Shown piece by piece: positions 1-9,715 of a stretch of 64,000 nt of DNA (position 1 is its first letter; every line of letters begins with the position of its first letter). Position numbers and translations under genes: made by a program. Source of the DNA: Thiothrix caldifontis (lineage in GTDB: Bacteria > Pseudomonadota > Gammaproteobacteria > Thiotrichales > Thiotrichaceae); the NCBI RefSeq assembly GCF_900107695.1, contig NZ_FNQP01000015.1:24392-88391 (forward strand), written 5' to 3'. The notes under the pieces were generated by a model. It was not told the DNA's origin. It did not search any database and saw nothing but the letters and a program-made list of their open reading frames with translations.

Positions 1-156
1 TACGGAACCATGGGGCGCGTTATGACTGGCGACAAGACAGGCAAAGCGACCATCAGCTTGTTTTCCAAAGGTATTGCGGATGCGTCTGATCAGTCCGGCA
101 TCTACAACAGCGAAGTCATGCTGACCGTCACGGCTGAAGAGCAACTCGGCGGCTAA
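1..156 (+). CDS. 3' end of an unidentified, probably secreted beta-rich protein
   Basis: Only the last 51 codons and the TAA stop at 154-156 are in the window; the 5' end lies to the left. The visible peptide is rich in Gly, Ser and Thr with alternating hydrophobic residues and ends in a strand-like VMLTVTAEEQ segment, as at the C-terminal ends of small secreted beta-sandwich proteins (fimbrial or DUF4402-like). The family is not certain and no function is assigned. Confidence 0.5.
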   Translation, partial: YGTMGRVMTGDKTGKATISLFSKGIADASDQSGIYNSEVMLTVTAEEQLGG

Positions 157-353
157 TTTTCCTTAGAACGCTTTATTACAGCCTCTCATGATTCATCATG
201 GGGGGCATTTCTCATGGGGCAGGTGGCGTAGTAAGACAGATGGTTCTCGCATTTCATTATTGCTGGCAGGTTTGAATAACTGGTTCGGGGGGGTGAAACC
301 GACTATTCTTAACGTGAGCCTAAAACAGGCTTGCGCAGAATGGAGTCGTTGTT
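157..353. other. Intergenic region with a short perfect palindrome
   Basis: No gene is seen. A 6-bp inverted repeat (CATGAT, 2-nt loop, ATCATG) lies at 187-200, shortly after the stop of the preceding gene. It has no T-tract, so it is not a clear rho-independent terminator. A weak GGAG at 342-345 precedes the ATG at 354. Confidence 0.4.
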
Positions 354-2738
354 ATGCATGAAAAATTACCTGCCGTATTGTCTGCCAAACAATTGCTAAT
401 CAATGAAAGTAACGAGTTGCGAACGCGGCTGGCGCAGGTTGAGGATAATTTGCGCATTATCCGCGCCGAAGAACTTGATGTGCTGCGTGCCGCCGAGCAA
501 CGGATGCGGCTGGCGACCGAAGCGACGGGTGTGGGGATTTGGGAATGGCATGTCAGCACTAACCAGATCCGCTGGGATCCGCAAATGTTTCGGATTTATG
601 GCATTACCCCAACGCCGGACGGCATTCTGGCGTATAGCGACTGGAGCCATTGTGTATTCCCAGAAGATTTGCCCCAACAAGAAGCCATCTTAAAAGAAAC
701 CGCTTCACAAGGTGGGCAGAGTTCCCGCGAATTCCGTATTCGGCAGCCCAATACGGGGGAATATCGCTGTATCCAAGCGGTGGAAACTGTGCGTACCGAT
801 GCGAGCGGGCAAATCGAATGGGTGGTGGGCACAAATCTGGACGTCACCGAACGCAAACTCGTTGATACCGCGATGCGCGAGAGCGAAGCCCGCTTACGGC
901 TATTCATCGAACATGCGCCCGCCAGCATTGCCATGTTTGACCATGAAATGTGTTATCTAGCCGCCAGCAATCGCTGGAAGCAGGATTTTGGTCTGCCGGA
1001 TGAGCTGGTGATTATCGGACGTTCGCATTATGAGGTGTTCCCAGAGATTCCCGAACGTTGGAAGGCGTTGCATCGCCGGGGACTGGCGGGGGAAACCTTG
1101 AATGCCGACGAAGACCCCTTTGAACGGTTGGATGGCACAACGCAGTGGCTAAAATGGGAAGTGCGCCCGTGGTTCACGGCTGATGGGCAAGTAGGCGGTA
1201 TTCTGACCGCAGCGGAAGAAGTTACCGAGCGGATGCTGGCTCGAAAAGCCTTGCACCAAAGCCGTGAGGACTTGAACCGGGCGCAGGCCGTCGGGCAGCT
1301 TGGCAGTTGGCGGCTGGATGTTGGTCGAAATGTGCTGTCTTGGTCTGATGAGAACTACCGCATCTTTGGCGTACCGAAAGAGACGCCCTTAACCTATGAA
1401 ACTTTTCTCGGAATCGTTCACCCTGACGATCGCGAGTTTGTGAATACGCAGTGGCAGGCAGCTCTGAATGGCACGCCATATGCTATTGAACACCGAATTG
1501 TGGTCAATAAGCAGGTGAAATGGGTGCGGGAGAAAGCTTATCTGGAATTCGATAAAGCCGGAGGGCTGCAAGGCGCTTTCGGCATTACCCAAGACATTAC
1601 CGGGCGCAAGCTGGCAGAGCTGGCTTTGCAGGAGGCGAATCACCAAAAGGATGCTTTTCTGGCGATGTTGGCACACGAATTACGCAATCCGTTGGCATCC
1701 ATCTGTAATGCCGTGCATGTGATCCATTTGCAGGGGGCGCAGGAGCCGACTTTGCACCGTGCTACCGCGATGATTGAACGTCAGGTGAAGCAACTCATTC
1801 GCTTAGTGGATGATTTGCTGGATATATCGCGGGTCTCGCGTGGCAAGATTGTACTCCAGAAAGAAACGGTGGAGGTGGCAGCCGTCATCCGTCAAGCCGT
1901 TGAAACCAGCCAGCCGCACATTGAAACGCGGCAGCACCAACTGCAAGTGGAATTGCCGGTCTCAACACTTCGGGTTGAGGGTGATTTTACCCGTCTGGCG
2001 CAGGTGGTCAGTAATGTGTTGAATAATGCTGCGAAATACACTGATGCCGGTGGCTCAATTACGGTGGCAGTGGCACAGGTCGGTCATGAAGCGGTGATTC
2101 GGGTGCGTGACAATGGGCGTGGCATCGACCCGGTAGCATTGAAGAGCTTGTTTGACCTGTTCTATCAGGTAGACCGCAACCTCGACCGTTCCGATGGTGG
2201 TTTGGGTATCGGTTTGTCGCTGGTCAAAAGTCTGGTCGATATGCACGGTGGTCAGGTTGAGGCGCACAGTGAGGGGCTGGGCAAAGGCAGTGAGTTTATT
2301 ATCCGCTTGCCCTGTTTGTCTGAAGAAGCGGCGCTCCAAGCGACGGATATATTAGCCAATTCGCTCGCACCGTCCCGTACCCAACGCATCCTACTGGTGG
2401 ACGACAACCCCGACGTGGCAGACAGTATGGTCATGTTGCTCACGATTTTTGGTCACGAGGTGCTGGTCGCCCACGATGGCAAGCAAGCAGTCGAAGTCGC
2501 TTTGCGGGAACGGCCTGCGGTGGTGTTGCTGGATATTGGTCTTCCGGGGATGGATGGCTATCAGGCGTGTCGTGCAATGCGCAATGGCGGGCTGAGCGAT
2601 ACGCTAATCGTGGCGATGACCGGCTATGGCCAAGAGGATGACAAGCGGAAGGCTGAAGCGGCTGGGTTTGATTTGCACATGCCCAAGCCAGTCGATGTGC
2701 AGGTGTTGGAAGAATTGCTGGCTTCGCTGCCATCTTAA
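354..2738 (+). CDS. Hybrid sensor histidine kinase: three PAS domains, HisKA, HATPase, receiver
   Basis: This is a 794-residue soluble sensor kinase. Residues 10-50 form a short coiled coil. PAS/PAC modules follow at about 50-168 (ending NLDVTERK), 176-295 (ending EEVTERM) and 302-420 (ending TQDITGRK). The HisKA H-box is MLAHELRNPLAS with phospho-acceptor His441. The ATPase domain shows the N-box (NVLNNAAKYT), DNGRGID and GLGIGLSLVKS. A C-terminal receiver covers about 677-794 with acidic pair D683/D684, phospho-acceptor D727, T756 and K778. There are no membrane segments or signal peptide, so it should sense a cytoplasmic or redox signal. No DNA-binding output partner is adjacent; the receiver probably passes phosphate to an unlinked protein. 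The ATG at 354 gives the full N-terminal coiled coil. Confidence 0.9.
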   Translation: MHEKLPAVLSAKQLLINESNELRTRLAQVEDNLRIIRAEELDVLRAAEQRMRLATEATGVGIWEWHVSTNQIRWDPQMFRIYGITPTPDGILAYSDWSHCVFPEDLPQQEAILKETASQGGQSSREFRIRQPNTGEYRCIQAVETVRTDASGQIEWVVGTNLDVTERKLVDTAMRESEARLRLFIEHAPASIAMFDHEMCYLAASNRWKQDFGLPDELVIIGRSHYEVFPEIPERWKALHRRGLAGETLNADEDPFERLDGTTQWLKWEVRPWFTADGQVGGILTAAEEVTERMLARKALHQSREDLNRAQAVGQLGSWRLDVGRNVLSWSDENYRIFGVPKETPLTYETFLGIVHPDDREFVNTQWQAALNGTPYAIEHRIVVNKQVKWVREKAYLEFDKAGGLQGAFGITQDITGRKLAELALQEANHQKDAFLAMLAHELRNPLASICNAVHVIHLQGAQEPTLHRATAMIERQVKQLIRLVDDLLDISRVSRGKIVLQKETVEVAAVIRQAVETSQPHIETRQHQLQVELPVSTLRVEGDFTRLAQVVSNVLNNAAKYTDAGGSITVAVAQVGHEAVIRVRDNGRGIDPVALKSLFDLFYQVDRNLDRSDGGLGIGLSLVKSLVDMHGGQVEAHSEGLGKGSEFIIRLPCLSEEAALQATDILANSLAPSRTQRILLVDDNPDVADSMVMLLTIFGHEVLVAHDGKQAVEVALRERPAVVLLDIGLPGMDGYQACRAMRNGGLSDTLIVAMTGYGQEDDKRKAEAAGFDLHMPKPVDVQVLEELLASLPS

Positions 2739-2802
2739 GCGTTGTAATAATAACTGTTCCTATTTATATTGTCGGCTTTATGCTGTTGAGTCATCCACAT
2801 TT

Positions 2803-3951
2803 ATGAAAGCCGTATTGCTTTACGTGTTATTGCTTGCTAGTAGCAACGTCGCGCTTGCCGAGAATACATCCACCGCGCCTGCTATGACAAAAGCGTTACT
2901 CGGTGAAAAGCTGTTTGCCGATGTCAATTTGTCGCAAAACCGTACCCAATCCTGCTCCTCCTGCCATAATCCAGCCCACGGTTTCGTGGATAACCGCGCC
3001 ACTCAGGTTGAGCAAGCCGTTTCCTTGGGCGCTGATGGTAAATCTTTAGGCGATAGGAATGCACCGACGGCAGCTTACGCTAAATTCAGCCCGGATTTTC
3101 ACCAGAACAAAAAAGGCGAACATATCGGTGGGCAATTTCTGGATGGGCGTGAAAAAAATTTAGCAGGGCAAGCAGGCGGCCCCCCGATTAATCCGGTCGA
3201 AATGGGAATGCCCGATAAAATCAGCGTGGTGGAGCGAATCAAGGAAAATGCTGAGTATGTCACCGCGTTTAAGCAGCTTTTTGGCGAGAGCATTTTTGAG
3301 AAGCCGGAAACGGCGTATGCGGCGATGACTGAGAGTTTGGGAGAGTTTGAAAAAACCGATGTGTTTGCGCCATTTGATTCTAAATATGATCGTTATTTAA
3401 AGGGCAAAGTCGAACTGACGGATCAGGAGTCTTTAGGGGAGTCACTGTTTTTTTCCAATCAATTCACCAATTGTAATCGCTGCCATCAGCTTAAAACTTT
3501 TCCTGGTAGCGATGGCGAAACCTTCAGCAATTACCAATACCACAATTTGGGTGTACCGACCAATGTTGCCGTCCGTGCTGCGAATGGTAAACCGAAAGAT
3601 TTTGTCGATCATGGGTTGCTGGAAAACCCTGAGGTGACGGAGCCGCAACATGACGGCAAATTCAAGGTGTCTACACTGCGTAATGTGGCGGTGACAGCCC
3701 CCTACATGCATAACGGTGTATTCAATGATTTGCGTACTGTGGTGCTGTTTTATGACAAATTTAATAACAGTGAACGCCAGCTCAACCCAGAGACAGGCAA
3801 GCCGTGGGATGTGCCTGAGGTTGATAAAAATCTGGCATTAAACGCTGAAGAATTCCAAGTTCCTGCGCTGAAAGATAAAGAGGTCGATGCGCTGGTAGCG
3901 TTTATGAAAACCTTGACTGATCAGCGATACGAACATTTGTTAGGAAAATGA
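2803..3951 (+). CDS. Periplasmic di-haem cytochrome c peroxidase (CcpA/MauG family)
   Basis: The product is 382 residues with a Sec signal peptide (MKAVLLYVLLLASSNVALA, cleavage near residue 19). Two CxxCH haem-attachment motifs are present, CSSCH (C51/C54/H55) and CNRCH (C224/C227/H228). The family motif around TLRNVAVTAPYMHNG follows the second haem. Bacterial members reduce periplasmic hydrogen peroxide with electrons from c-type cytochromes; MauG relatives instead modify protein side chains, and the two are not separated here. The reading frame stays open upstream into the kinase gene (to 2626), but only the ATG at 2803 gives a proper signal peptide. The gene follows the PAS hybrid kinase after about 64 nt and may be co-transcribed with it. 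Confidence 0.88.
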   Translation: MKAVLLYVLLLASSNVALAENTSTAPAMTKALLGEKLFADVNLSQNRTQSCSSCHNPAHGFVDNRATQVEQAVSLGADGKSLGDRNAPTAAYAKFSPDFHQNKKGEHIGGQFLDGREKNLAGQAGGPPINPVEMGMPDKISVVERIKENAEYVTAFKQLFGESIFEKPETAYAAMTESLGEFEKTDVFAPFDSKYDRYLKGKVELTDQESLGESLFFSNQFTNCNRCHQLKTFPGSDGETFSNYQYHNLGVPTNVAVRAANGKPKDFVDHGLLENPEVTEPQHDGKFKVSTLRNVAVTAPYMHNGVFNDLRTVVLFYDKFNNSERQLNPETGKPWDVPEVDKNLALNAEEFQVPALKDKEVDALVAFMKTLTDQRYEHLLGK

Positions 3952-4067
3952 TGCCACGGTGAACTAAGTAGTCGCGGTATTTTTGTGCTAACCGTATACT
4001 GCACCATGGTAGAACCCCTGTTTTTGTACTACACAATAGTCAGTCGAAAAATAATGCGGGGGGACGC

Positions 4068-7000
4068 ATGAAATCCATCAAGATCAGTGGCAAGTTAACC
4101 GGGCAAGACTTTCCACACAAAACCAGCAATGCTTATGCCGATATTCTGACGGTTACTTGCCAGCAAGAAGTTACACTGGAAGCCTTACGCAGTGGCGGTA
4201 AAAGCGTCGAGTTGAAAGACATTGACCCCGACACCTTAGTCGAACTGGAATTTGAAGGCGGTTTCAAACGCTGGGTTCGAGCGGGGGATTTACGAGCGCA
4301 AGCCACCCAAGAGGCGAGTCGCTCCGCTACGAGCGAGTTCATGCTCACGCCTGGCAGTTTTGAGGTGAGTAATCAGCGTGGGGCTGTCGGTCTGGTATTA
4401 AAGTTTCTGCGCTTGCTCAAAGTTGATCCGGTCAGTGACATGAGCGATGCCCTGTCTGAGCTGTTAGTCGATAAGCTGGAAACCCGCAAAATTCCTCAAC
4501 CCGGTGTGTACCGTTGTGCCAGTACCGACAAGTTGGAGCTGGAATTAATCACGCAAGCCGGAGACATCGACACCAGCAAGCCCGTCTTGCTGTTTTTGCA
4601 TGGCACGTTTTCCAGTACCGATGGCAGTTTCGGGGAGTTGTGGGAATCCCGTCAAGGTTACAACGCGGCAGCATGGTTGCAACGCTTGTTTGCGCCTTAT
4701 GGTCAGCAAGTATTGGCGTTGGAACATCACACGCTCACCGTCAGCCCCGTACAAAATGCGCTGCAAGTATTACGCTTGTTACCGCCGCATACACGCTTAC
4801 ACCTGATTAGCCATTCACGGGGTGGTTTGGTGGGTGAATTGCTGTGCCAAGGGGTATTGAAACGCAAAACCCGTGATTCCGGCGATAAGTTTTTGGATAG
4901 TGAAGAGGTGTTTGCGCGTGCAGAACTCCAGCCCTTTGAACACCATGCCCGCATACAAGATATGCAAGGCTTGCAGGAAATAGCGGCCTTGCTCAATGAC
5001 AAACAAATCAGAGTAGAACGCTTTGCACGGGTTGCTTGTCCGGGACGTGGTACGGTGTTGGCTTCGGAACGTCTCGAAGATAACCTGTCGGTCATTTTTA
5101 ATGTGTTGAGTTTTATTCCTGCACCCCGGTTTCAGATGTTGGCAGAGTTTGTGCGCATGGTGTTGATGGCGACTGCTCGCAAGCGTACCAACCCGCAAGA
5201 GTTGCCGGGCTTAGAGGCGATGATGCCGACTTCCCCCTTGGTACGTTTGCTGAATCGCCCCGATGTGCAGCTCGATTCTGACATTACGGTGATTTCGGGG
5301 GATATGCGTGCCTCAACGGTATTGGGGCATTTTAAGGAATGGGTGACGCAACGCTTTTTCGGTGAGGAAAACGATTTTGTGGTGAATACCGCCGGGATGT
5401 ACGGCGGAGCGCGGCGCTTGCGTGGGATGCGTTTTTATCTGGATCAGGGCGATGATAGCAGCCACTTTAATTACTTTCGTAAGGGCGAAGTACGCGAACG
5501 TTTGATTAGCGCGTTGCAACACCCGGATAGCGATTTGCGCTTACGCCCGTTGTTGACGGAAACGCCGGTCACACGTTCGGTAGCGCGTGCTAACCGTAGT
5601 GCGCAAAAAGCCAAGCGCAGCACGGTGTATTTTCTGCCCGGTTTTATGGGGTCGAGTCTACAGGCTAACGGTACGCCGGTGTGGTTGGATATGTCGGCGT
5701 TGGGTTGGGGCGATTTTTCCCGCCTGCAAATGGACAGTGCCGGAGTGCAGCCGAATGGGGTGTTGGATGCACCTTATCGCCCCTTGCTGACGATGCTGGA
5801 AGCCAGTCACACGCTCGTGGAATTTGACTACGACTGGCGACGCTCCTTCGCTGAAGCTGGGCGACGTTTGGGGGATGCACTAGAGCAAGAATTGGATAAG
5901 GCTAAAGCCAGCAATAGCAAGTTGGTGTTGCGTTTGCTGGCACATTCCAGTGGCGGTTTGGTGGCTTTGGCGCTGATGAGTGAGTCGCCTAACGTGTGGC
6001 AACGGCTGCGCGAAGAAGCGGATTGCAGGGTGGTGATGTTGGGTACGCCGTTGCAGGGAACGTATGCAGCGGTGCAAATTCTGTTAGGGCAACACCGTTT
6101 GCTGAGCTTGTTGAATTTGCTGGACGGGCGCATGGATGAGCGTGAAGGCCACTTGCTGGCACAGCAGTTTGCGCGTTACCCCGGTGTGCTGGAATTGCTG
6201 CCTGCCGCTTATTTGCACGAAGACCGTTGGCAAACCTTATTAGGCGAGGCGTTTCATGCATGGCCTGCCCGCAACTTACTGGCGGATGCGCGGCGGGTGC
6301 GTGAACATTTACGTGCGGTGGAGCTGGATACCCAACGTATTATTTACCTGTATGGCAAAGCGAGCCTGACCCCGGACGATGTGCAAGAATACAACGGTAA
6401 TTGGCGGTTTCATGCCAGTGGGGCAGGGGATGGTGTGACGCTGTGGGCAGAACTGCCCGCCAAATTGCCAACCTGGTATCTGCCAGTGGAACATGGGCGT
6501 ATGGCCAGCCACAGTGAGTATTTCCAAACCTTGCAATATTTGCTGGATGATGGTTTGTCGCGCCAATTGGAAACCCAGCCGCCTGCGATTGGTAAGGCGG
6601 TGGGGCAATGGCTGCCGACGATTCGCAGCGAATTATTCCCGGATGAACAGGAATTGTTGGCAGCCGCCTTGGGCTACCATACGCGCATGACGCAGGAGGA
6701 AATGCGCCAGCCCGTGGAAGTGCGTGTGGTGCATGGCAATCTGGAACAAGTGGCGCATCCGGTTGTGGTCGGGCATTACGAAGGGGATTCGATTATCAGC
6801 GCGGAAGCCTTGCTGGATAAGCGCTTACATGGGCGACTCAGTGAATTGCACCGCATGGGCTTGTATCCGGGGGAATTGGGTACGTCACACGTTTTCCTGA
6901 ATCCTGGACACAAGCCGGGGGGCGCGGTCATCGTGGGTTTGGGTGAGGTCGGCAAGTTAACCGCAGGGGAGTTAACCGCCAGTTTCACACGGGCGATGAT

Positions 7001-9440
7001 GGCCTATTCCCTGAAAATCCGGGAAGAATTAGAGCGCACGCCCTTAAGCACTGCACAGGCCGAGGCGGAATCAGTGCCAGTCCATGTGGCAACCTTGCTG
7101 ATCGGTACGGTTGGCGGGGGGAGCATCACCTTGGCGGATGCGATTACGGCAATATTGCGCGGCATTACTCATGCCAATCAGGCATTGGATAAGAGCGAAC
7201 GTGGTTTGCGTTTGCGTTTGCAAGTGATCGAGTTTATCGAGCTGTATGAAGACCGTGCGGTGGAGGCGGCACGATTGGTGCAAGATTTGGTGTTGCTGCC
7301 GGAGTTTCGCAACGATTTCAACGTCAAGCGTTTAATGCAATGTTTGCCGGGTAAACGTCGTCGGGTGATGTATAACGATCCGCCGGGTTGGTGGCGGCGG
7401 ATTCAGGTCGAGGCCAGCACTGATGGCCTGAAATACACGGCACTGACTGACAAGGCACGCGCCGAGCTGGTGTTGCAAGCCACACAACGTAAGTTAGTGG
7501 ATCAATTTATTGAGAAAGCGATTACCGCCAACGCGGATGACCCGGATACGGGCAAAATCTTATTTGAATTGTTGTTACCGGCGGCGATGAAGGAGCAAGC
7601 ACCGAATGCCGAAAATCTGGTGATGGTGTTGGATAGCGCCGCGTCAGCTTATCCGTGGGAATTATTGTACAACCGTTTTGATCATGAATCACAGCCGCTT
7701 TCCGTGCGGTTTGGCTTGGTGCGTCAGTTGCAGGTGGGACAATACCGCCAGCGGGTGGTGAATCCCGTGGATCGTTCGGCGCTGGTGATTGGTGATCCGC
7801 CGGTTAACGGTGAATTTGTACGGTTGCCAGCGGCGAAGCAAGAGGCTGAAACGGTGGCTAATTTGCTCGAAGCAGGTGGTTTCAGCAAAGTGACCCGCGA
7901 AATCGGTACCGATTCACAAGCGATTTTGAAAGCCTTGCACACGGGGGATTACCGGGTATTGCATCTGGCAGGGCACGGGGTGTACCGCTATCGCCCACAC
8001 CCTGACAGTTCCGTGGAGGTTAGCGGGATGGTGTTAGGAGATGGAATTTTCCTGACACCAGTTGAAATTGGGCAAATGCGCAAAGTACCGGAATTAGCAT
8101 TCATCAATTGCTGCCATTTGGCTCAAATGGATTTCATGAGTGCTGAGGTGCAAACCGCCGTCAGCAGCGACCGCAGCAAATTGGCGGCGAGTTTGGCGCA
8201 AGAGTTGATCCGTATGGGGGTGAGAGCGGTCATCGCCGCAGGGTGGGCTATCAATGACAATGCGGCAAAAGTGTTTGCTGAACAGTGCTACAACGCGCTG
8301 TTGCAAGGGTATACGTTTGGCATGGCGACGTTGATGGCTCGGCGTGAAACCTGGCAGCAATACCCGCAGAGTAATACTTGGGGGGCTTACCAATGTTACG
8401 GTGATCCTGATTACAAACTGTTAAGCCGTCAGCCCGATACCAGCGGTAGCGATAAGACGGTCGATAGCTGGCGTTTCGTGGCAGAAGTGGAGGTGGTTGC
8501 TGAGTTGCAAAACCTGATCCATGCAGCGGATACTGCCCAGACCAGCGATATTGCGTGGTTGCAGGAACGTTTGCAGCAATTGCATCGGGCGATTCCGGCA
8601 GAATGGTTGTCTCATGCCGACATCCTGTATGCATTGGGAAGGGCTTATGGCAAGCTGGATTTGTTTGCTCCGGCGTTGGATGCGTACCAAGCGGCGTTGG
8701 ATTCGCCACAAGCCGATTACCCGGTGATTTTGCTGGAAGACAAAGTGAGCTTGCAAACTGCCTGGGCCTTGGCATGGGCGCAAGGCAAGGTGGAAGCACC
8801 GGATGCACGTTTGGCAAGCTCACCCGCTGCGTTGATGGACGCTAGTTTCAAAACACTCCAGTTGCTGGATGGTTTGGGCAACAGCCTGCAACGTTTTGAA
8901 GAGGTCGGCAAGTTCTGGAAGCGCAAGGCATTAATGACGACAGGAGGGGAACGTGCGGATGCGCTACGTGAAATGGAGCAAGCTTACCAACGAGCGCATG
9001 AGTTTGCCTTGCAGGAAACTCATGCCGTGGCAGGGTATCCGCTGATCAATTGGTTGACGTGCAAAGTGGTGCGCTACTTGCGCGGGCATGTGAAGCAGTT
9101 GGATCGGCAAGAGTTGAAGCATTGGATGGATCAGGCACGGCAATGTGCTGAATCAAGCGACCGTGGCGCAGTTTCGTTTTGTTCGGGGATTACGCGAGCC
9201 GAATACAGCTTGCTGCATTACATTATTGGCGCACGGCTGAATGAAACCACTCAAGTACAGAAAGTGATAGCCGATTATGTGCAAGCGGTTGGGCGTGGGG
9301 TAGCACCCCGGCAATTACGTTTTGTGCGGGAACATTTGGACTTTTTACGCACGATGCTGAGTGAGTTTCAGGAAGAAAAACAGCAATTACAGCCTGTCGT
9401 CGTGGCGCTATTGGAGATAGAAGAAAAACTATCGGTTTAG
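4068..9440 (+). CDS. Giant double alpha/beta-hydrolase - CHAT protease protein (1790 aa)
   Basis: A single uninterrupted gene starts at ATG 4068 after a GGGGGG Shine-Dalgarno run. Residues 1-100 are a small beta-rich domain of unknown kind. Residues about 140-460 form a first alpha/beta-hydrolase module (LLFLHGTFS oxyanion region, nucleophile elbow SHSRGG with S250). Residues about 515-830 form a second, lecithin:cholesterol-acyltransferase-like module (FLPGFMGSSL, elbow AHSSGG with S627). Residues about 880-1100 are an alpha/beta region with a glycine-rich VIVGLGEVG segment. Residues about 1190-1460 are a CHAT protease domain (HLAGHG with H1303, INCCHLA with candidate nucleophile C1349). About 1480-1790 is helical and TPR-like. 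There is no signal peptide or membrane segment, so it is expected in the cytoplasm. CHAT domains are caspase-related proteases of cell-death and defence systems. No partner gene is obvious; the next gene lies on the opposite strand with a 4-bp overlap. The function is not known. Confidence 0.85.
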   Translation: MKSIKISGKLTGQDFPHKTSNAYADILTVTCQQEVTLEALRSGGKSVELKDIDPDTLVELEFEGGFKRWVRAGDLRAQATQEASRSATSEFMLTPGSFEVSNQRGAVGLVLKFLRLLKVDPVSDMSDALSELLVDKLETRKIPQPGVYRCASTDKLELELITQAGDIDTSKPVLLFLHGTFSSTDGSFGELWESRQGYNAAAWLQRLFAPYGQQVLALEHHTLTVSPVQNALQVLRLLPPHTRLHLISHSRGGLVGELLCQGVLKRKTRDSGDKFLDSEEVFARAELQPFEHHARIQDMQGLQEIAALLNDKQIRVERFARVACPGRGTVLASERLEDNLSVIFNVLSFIPAPRFQMLAEFVRMVLMATARKRTNPQELPGLEAMMPTSPLVRLLNRPDVQLDSDITVISGDMRASTVLGHFKEWVTQRFFGEENDFVVNTAGMYGGARRLRGMRFYLDQGDDSSHFNYFRKGEVRERLISALQHPDSDLRLRPLLTETPVTRSVARANRSAQKAKRSTVYFLPGFMGSSLQANGTPVWLDMSALGWGDFSRLQMDSAGVQPNGVLDAPYRPLLTMLEASHTLVEFDYDWRRSFAEAGRRLGDALEQELDKAKASNSKLVLRLLAHSSGGLVALALMSESPNVWQRLREEADCRVVMLGTPLQGTYAAVQILLGQHRLLSLLNLLDGRMDEREGHLLAQQFARYPGVLELLPAAYLHEDRWQTLLGEAFHAWPARNLLADARRVREHLRAVELDTQRIIYLYGKASLTPDDVQEYNGNWRFHASGAGDGVTLWAELPAKLPTWYLPVEHGRMASHSEYFQTLQYLLDDGLSRQLETQPPAIGKAVGQWLPTIRSELFPDEQELLAAALGYHTRMTQEEMRQPVEVRVVHGNLEQVAHPVVVGHYEGDSIISAEALLDKRLHGRLSELHRMGLYPGELGTSHVFLNPGHKPGGAVIVGLGEVGKLTAGELTASFTRAMMAYSLKIREELERTPLSTAQAEAESVPVHVATLLIGTVGGGSITLADAITAILRGITHANQALDKSERGLRLRLQVIEFIELYEDRAVEAARLVQDLVLLPEFRNDFNVKRLMQCLPGKRRRVMYNDPPGWWRRIQVEASTDGLKYTALTDKARAELVLQATQRKLVDQFIEKAITANADDPDTGKILFELLLPAAMKEQAPNAENLVMVLDSAASAYPWELLYNRFDHESQPLSVRFGLVRQLQVGQYRQRVVNPVDRSALVIGDPPVNGEFVRLPAAKQEAETVANLLEAGGFSKVTREIGTDSQAILKALHTGDYRVLHLAGHGVYRYRPHPDSSVEVSGMVLGDGIFLTPVEIGQMRKVPELAFINCCHLAQMDFMSAEVQTAVSSDRSKLAASLAQELIRMGVRAVIAAGWAINDNAAKVFAEQCYNALLQGYTFGMATLMARRETWQQYPQSNTWGAYQCYGDPDYKLLSRQPDTSGSDKTVDSWRFVAEVEVVAELQNLIHAADTAQTSDIAWLQERLQQLHRAIPAEWLSHADILYALGRAYGKLDLFAPALDAYQAALDSPQADYPVILLEDKVSLQTAWALAWAQGKVEAPDARLASSPAALMDASFKTLQLLDGLGNSLQRFEEVGKFWKRKALMTTGGERADALREMEQAYQRAHEFALQETHAVAGYPLINWLTCKVVRYLRGHVKQLDRQELKHWMDQARQCAESSDRGAVSFCSGITRAEYSLLHYIIGARLNETTQVQKVIADYVQAVGRGVAPRQLRFVREHLDFLRTMLSEFQEEKQQLQPVVVALLEIEEKLSV

Positions 9441-9634
9441 GTGGGTTGAATCAGCAGCAATAATAATCCCGCGAGCAGGTAATACGCTGAGAATTGGATG
9501 GTAAGTGGTTTTTTGAACTCTTCGGGAATGTAGTCTTCCACGAAGGGGAAGAAGTAGCGGATGCCACCAATGATCAGTGTGGTGATGCCAAATAGAACGA
9601 GAACAAAGCCAATGGCTGCAAGTAGATTCATCAT
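9437..9634 (-). CDS. Small two-helix membrane protein
   Basis: The product is 65 residues if started at the ATG at 9634; a GTG at 9652 would add six residues. Two hydrophobic segments (NLLAAIGFVLVLFGITTLII and a C-terminal AYYLLAGLLLLLI) flank a short charged loop with FPFVEDYIPEEFKK. The family resembles small inner-membrane proteins of unknown role. It is antisense and convergent to the giant CHAT gene, overlapping its stop by 4 bp. No strong Shine-Dalgarno is visible at either start. Confidence 0.6.
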   Translation of the reverse strand: MMNLLAAIGFVLVLFGITTLIIGGIRYFFPFVEDYIPEEFKKPLTIQFSAYYLLAGLLLLLIQPT

Positions 9635-9715
9635 GATGGTGGGTACTGTCACTGTGTATTTGATGAGAACAATAGTAGCATTAACGGCATATCTATCGCA
9701 GGAGAACCTCCATTA

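Noticed and set aside
2626..2802. Upstream extension of the peroxidase reading frame
   Set aside because: It lies inside the kinase gene in another frame, and the ATG at 2803 alone gives a proper signal peptide.
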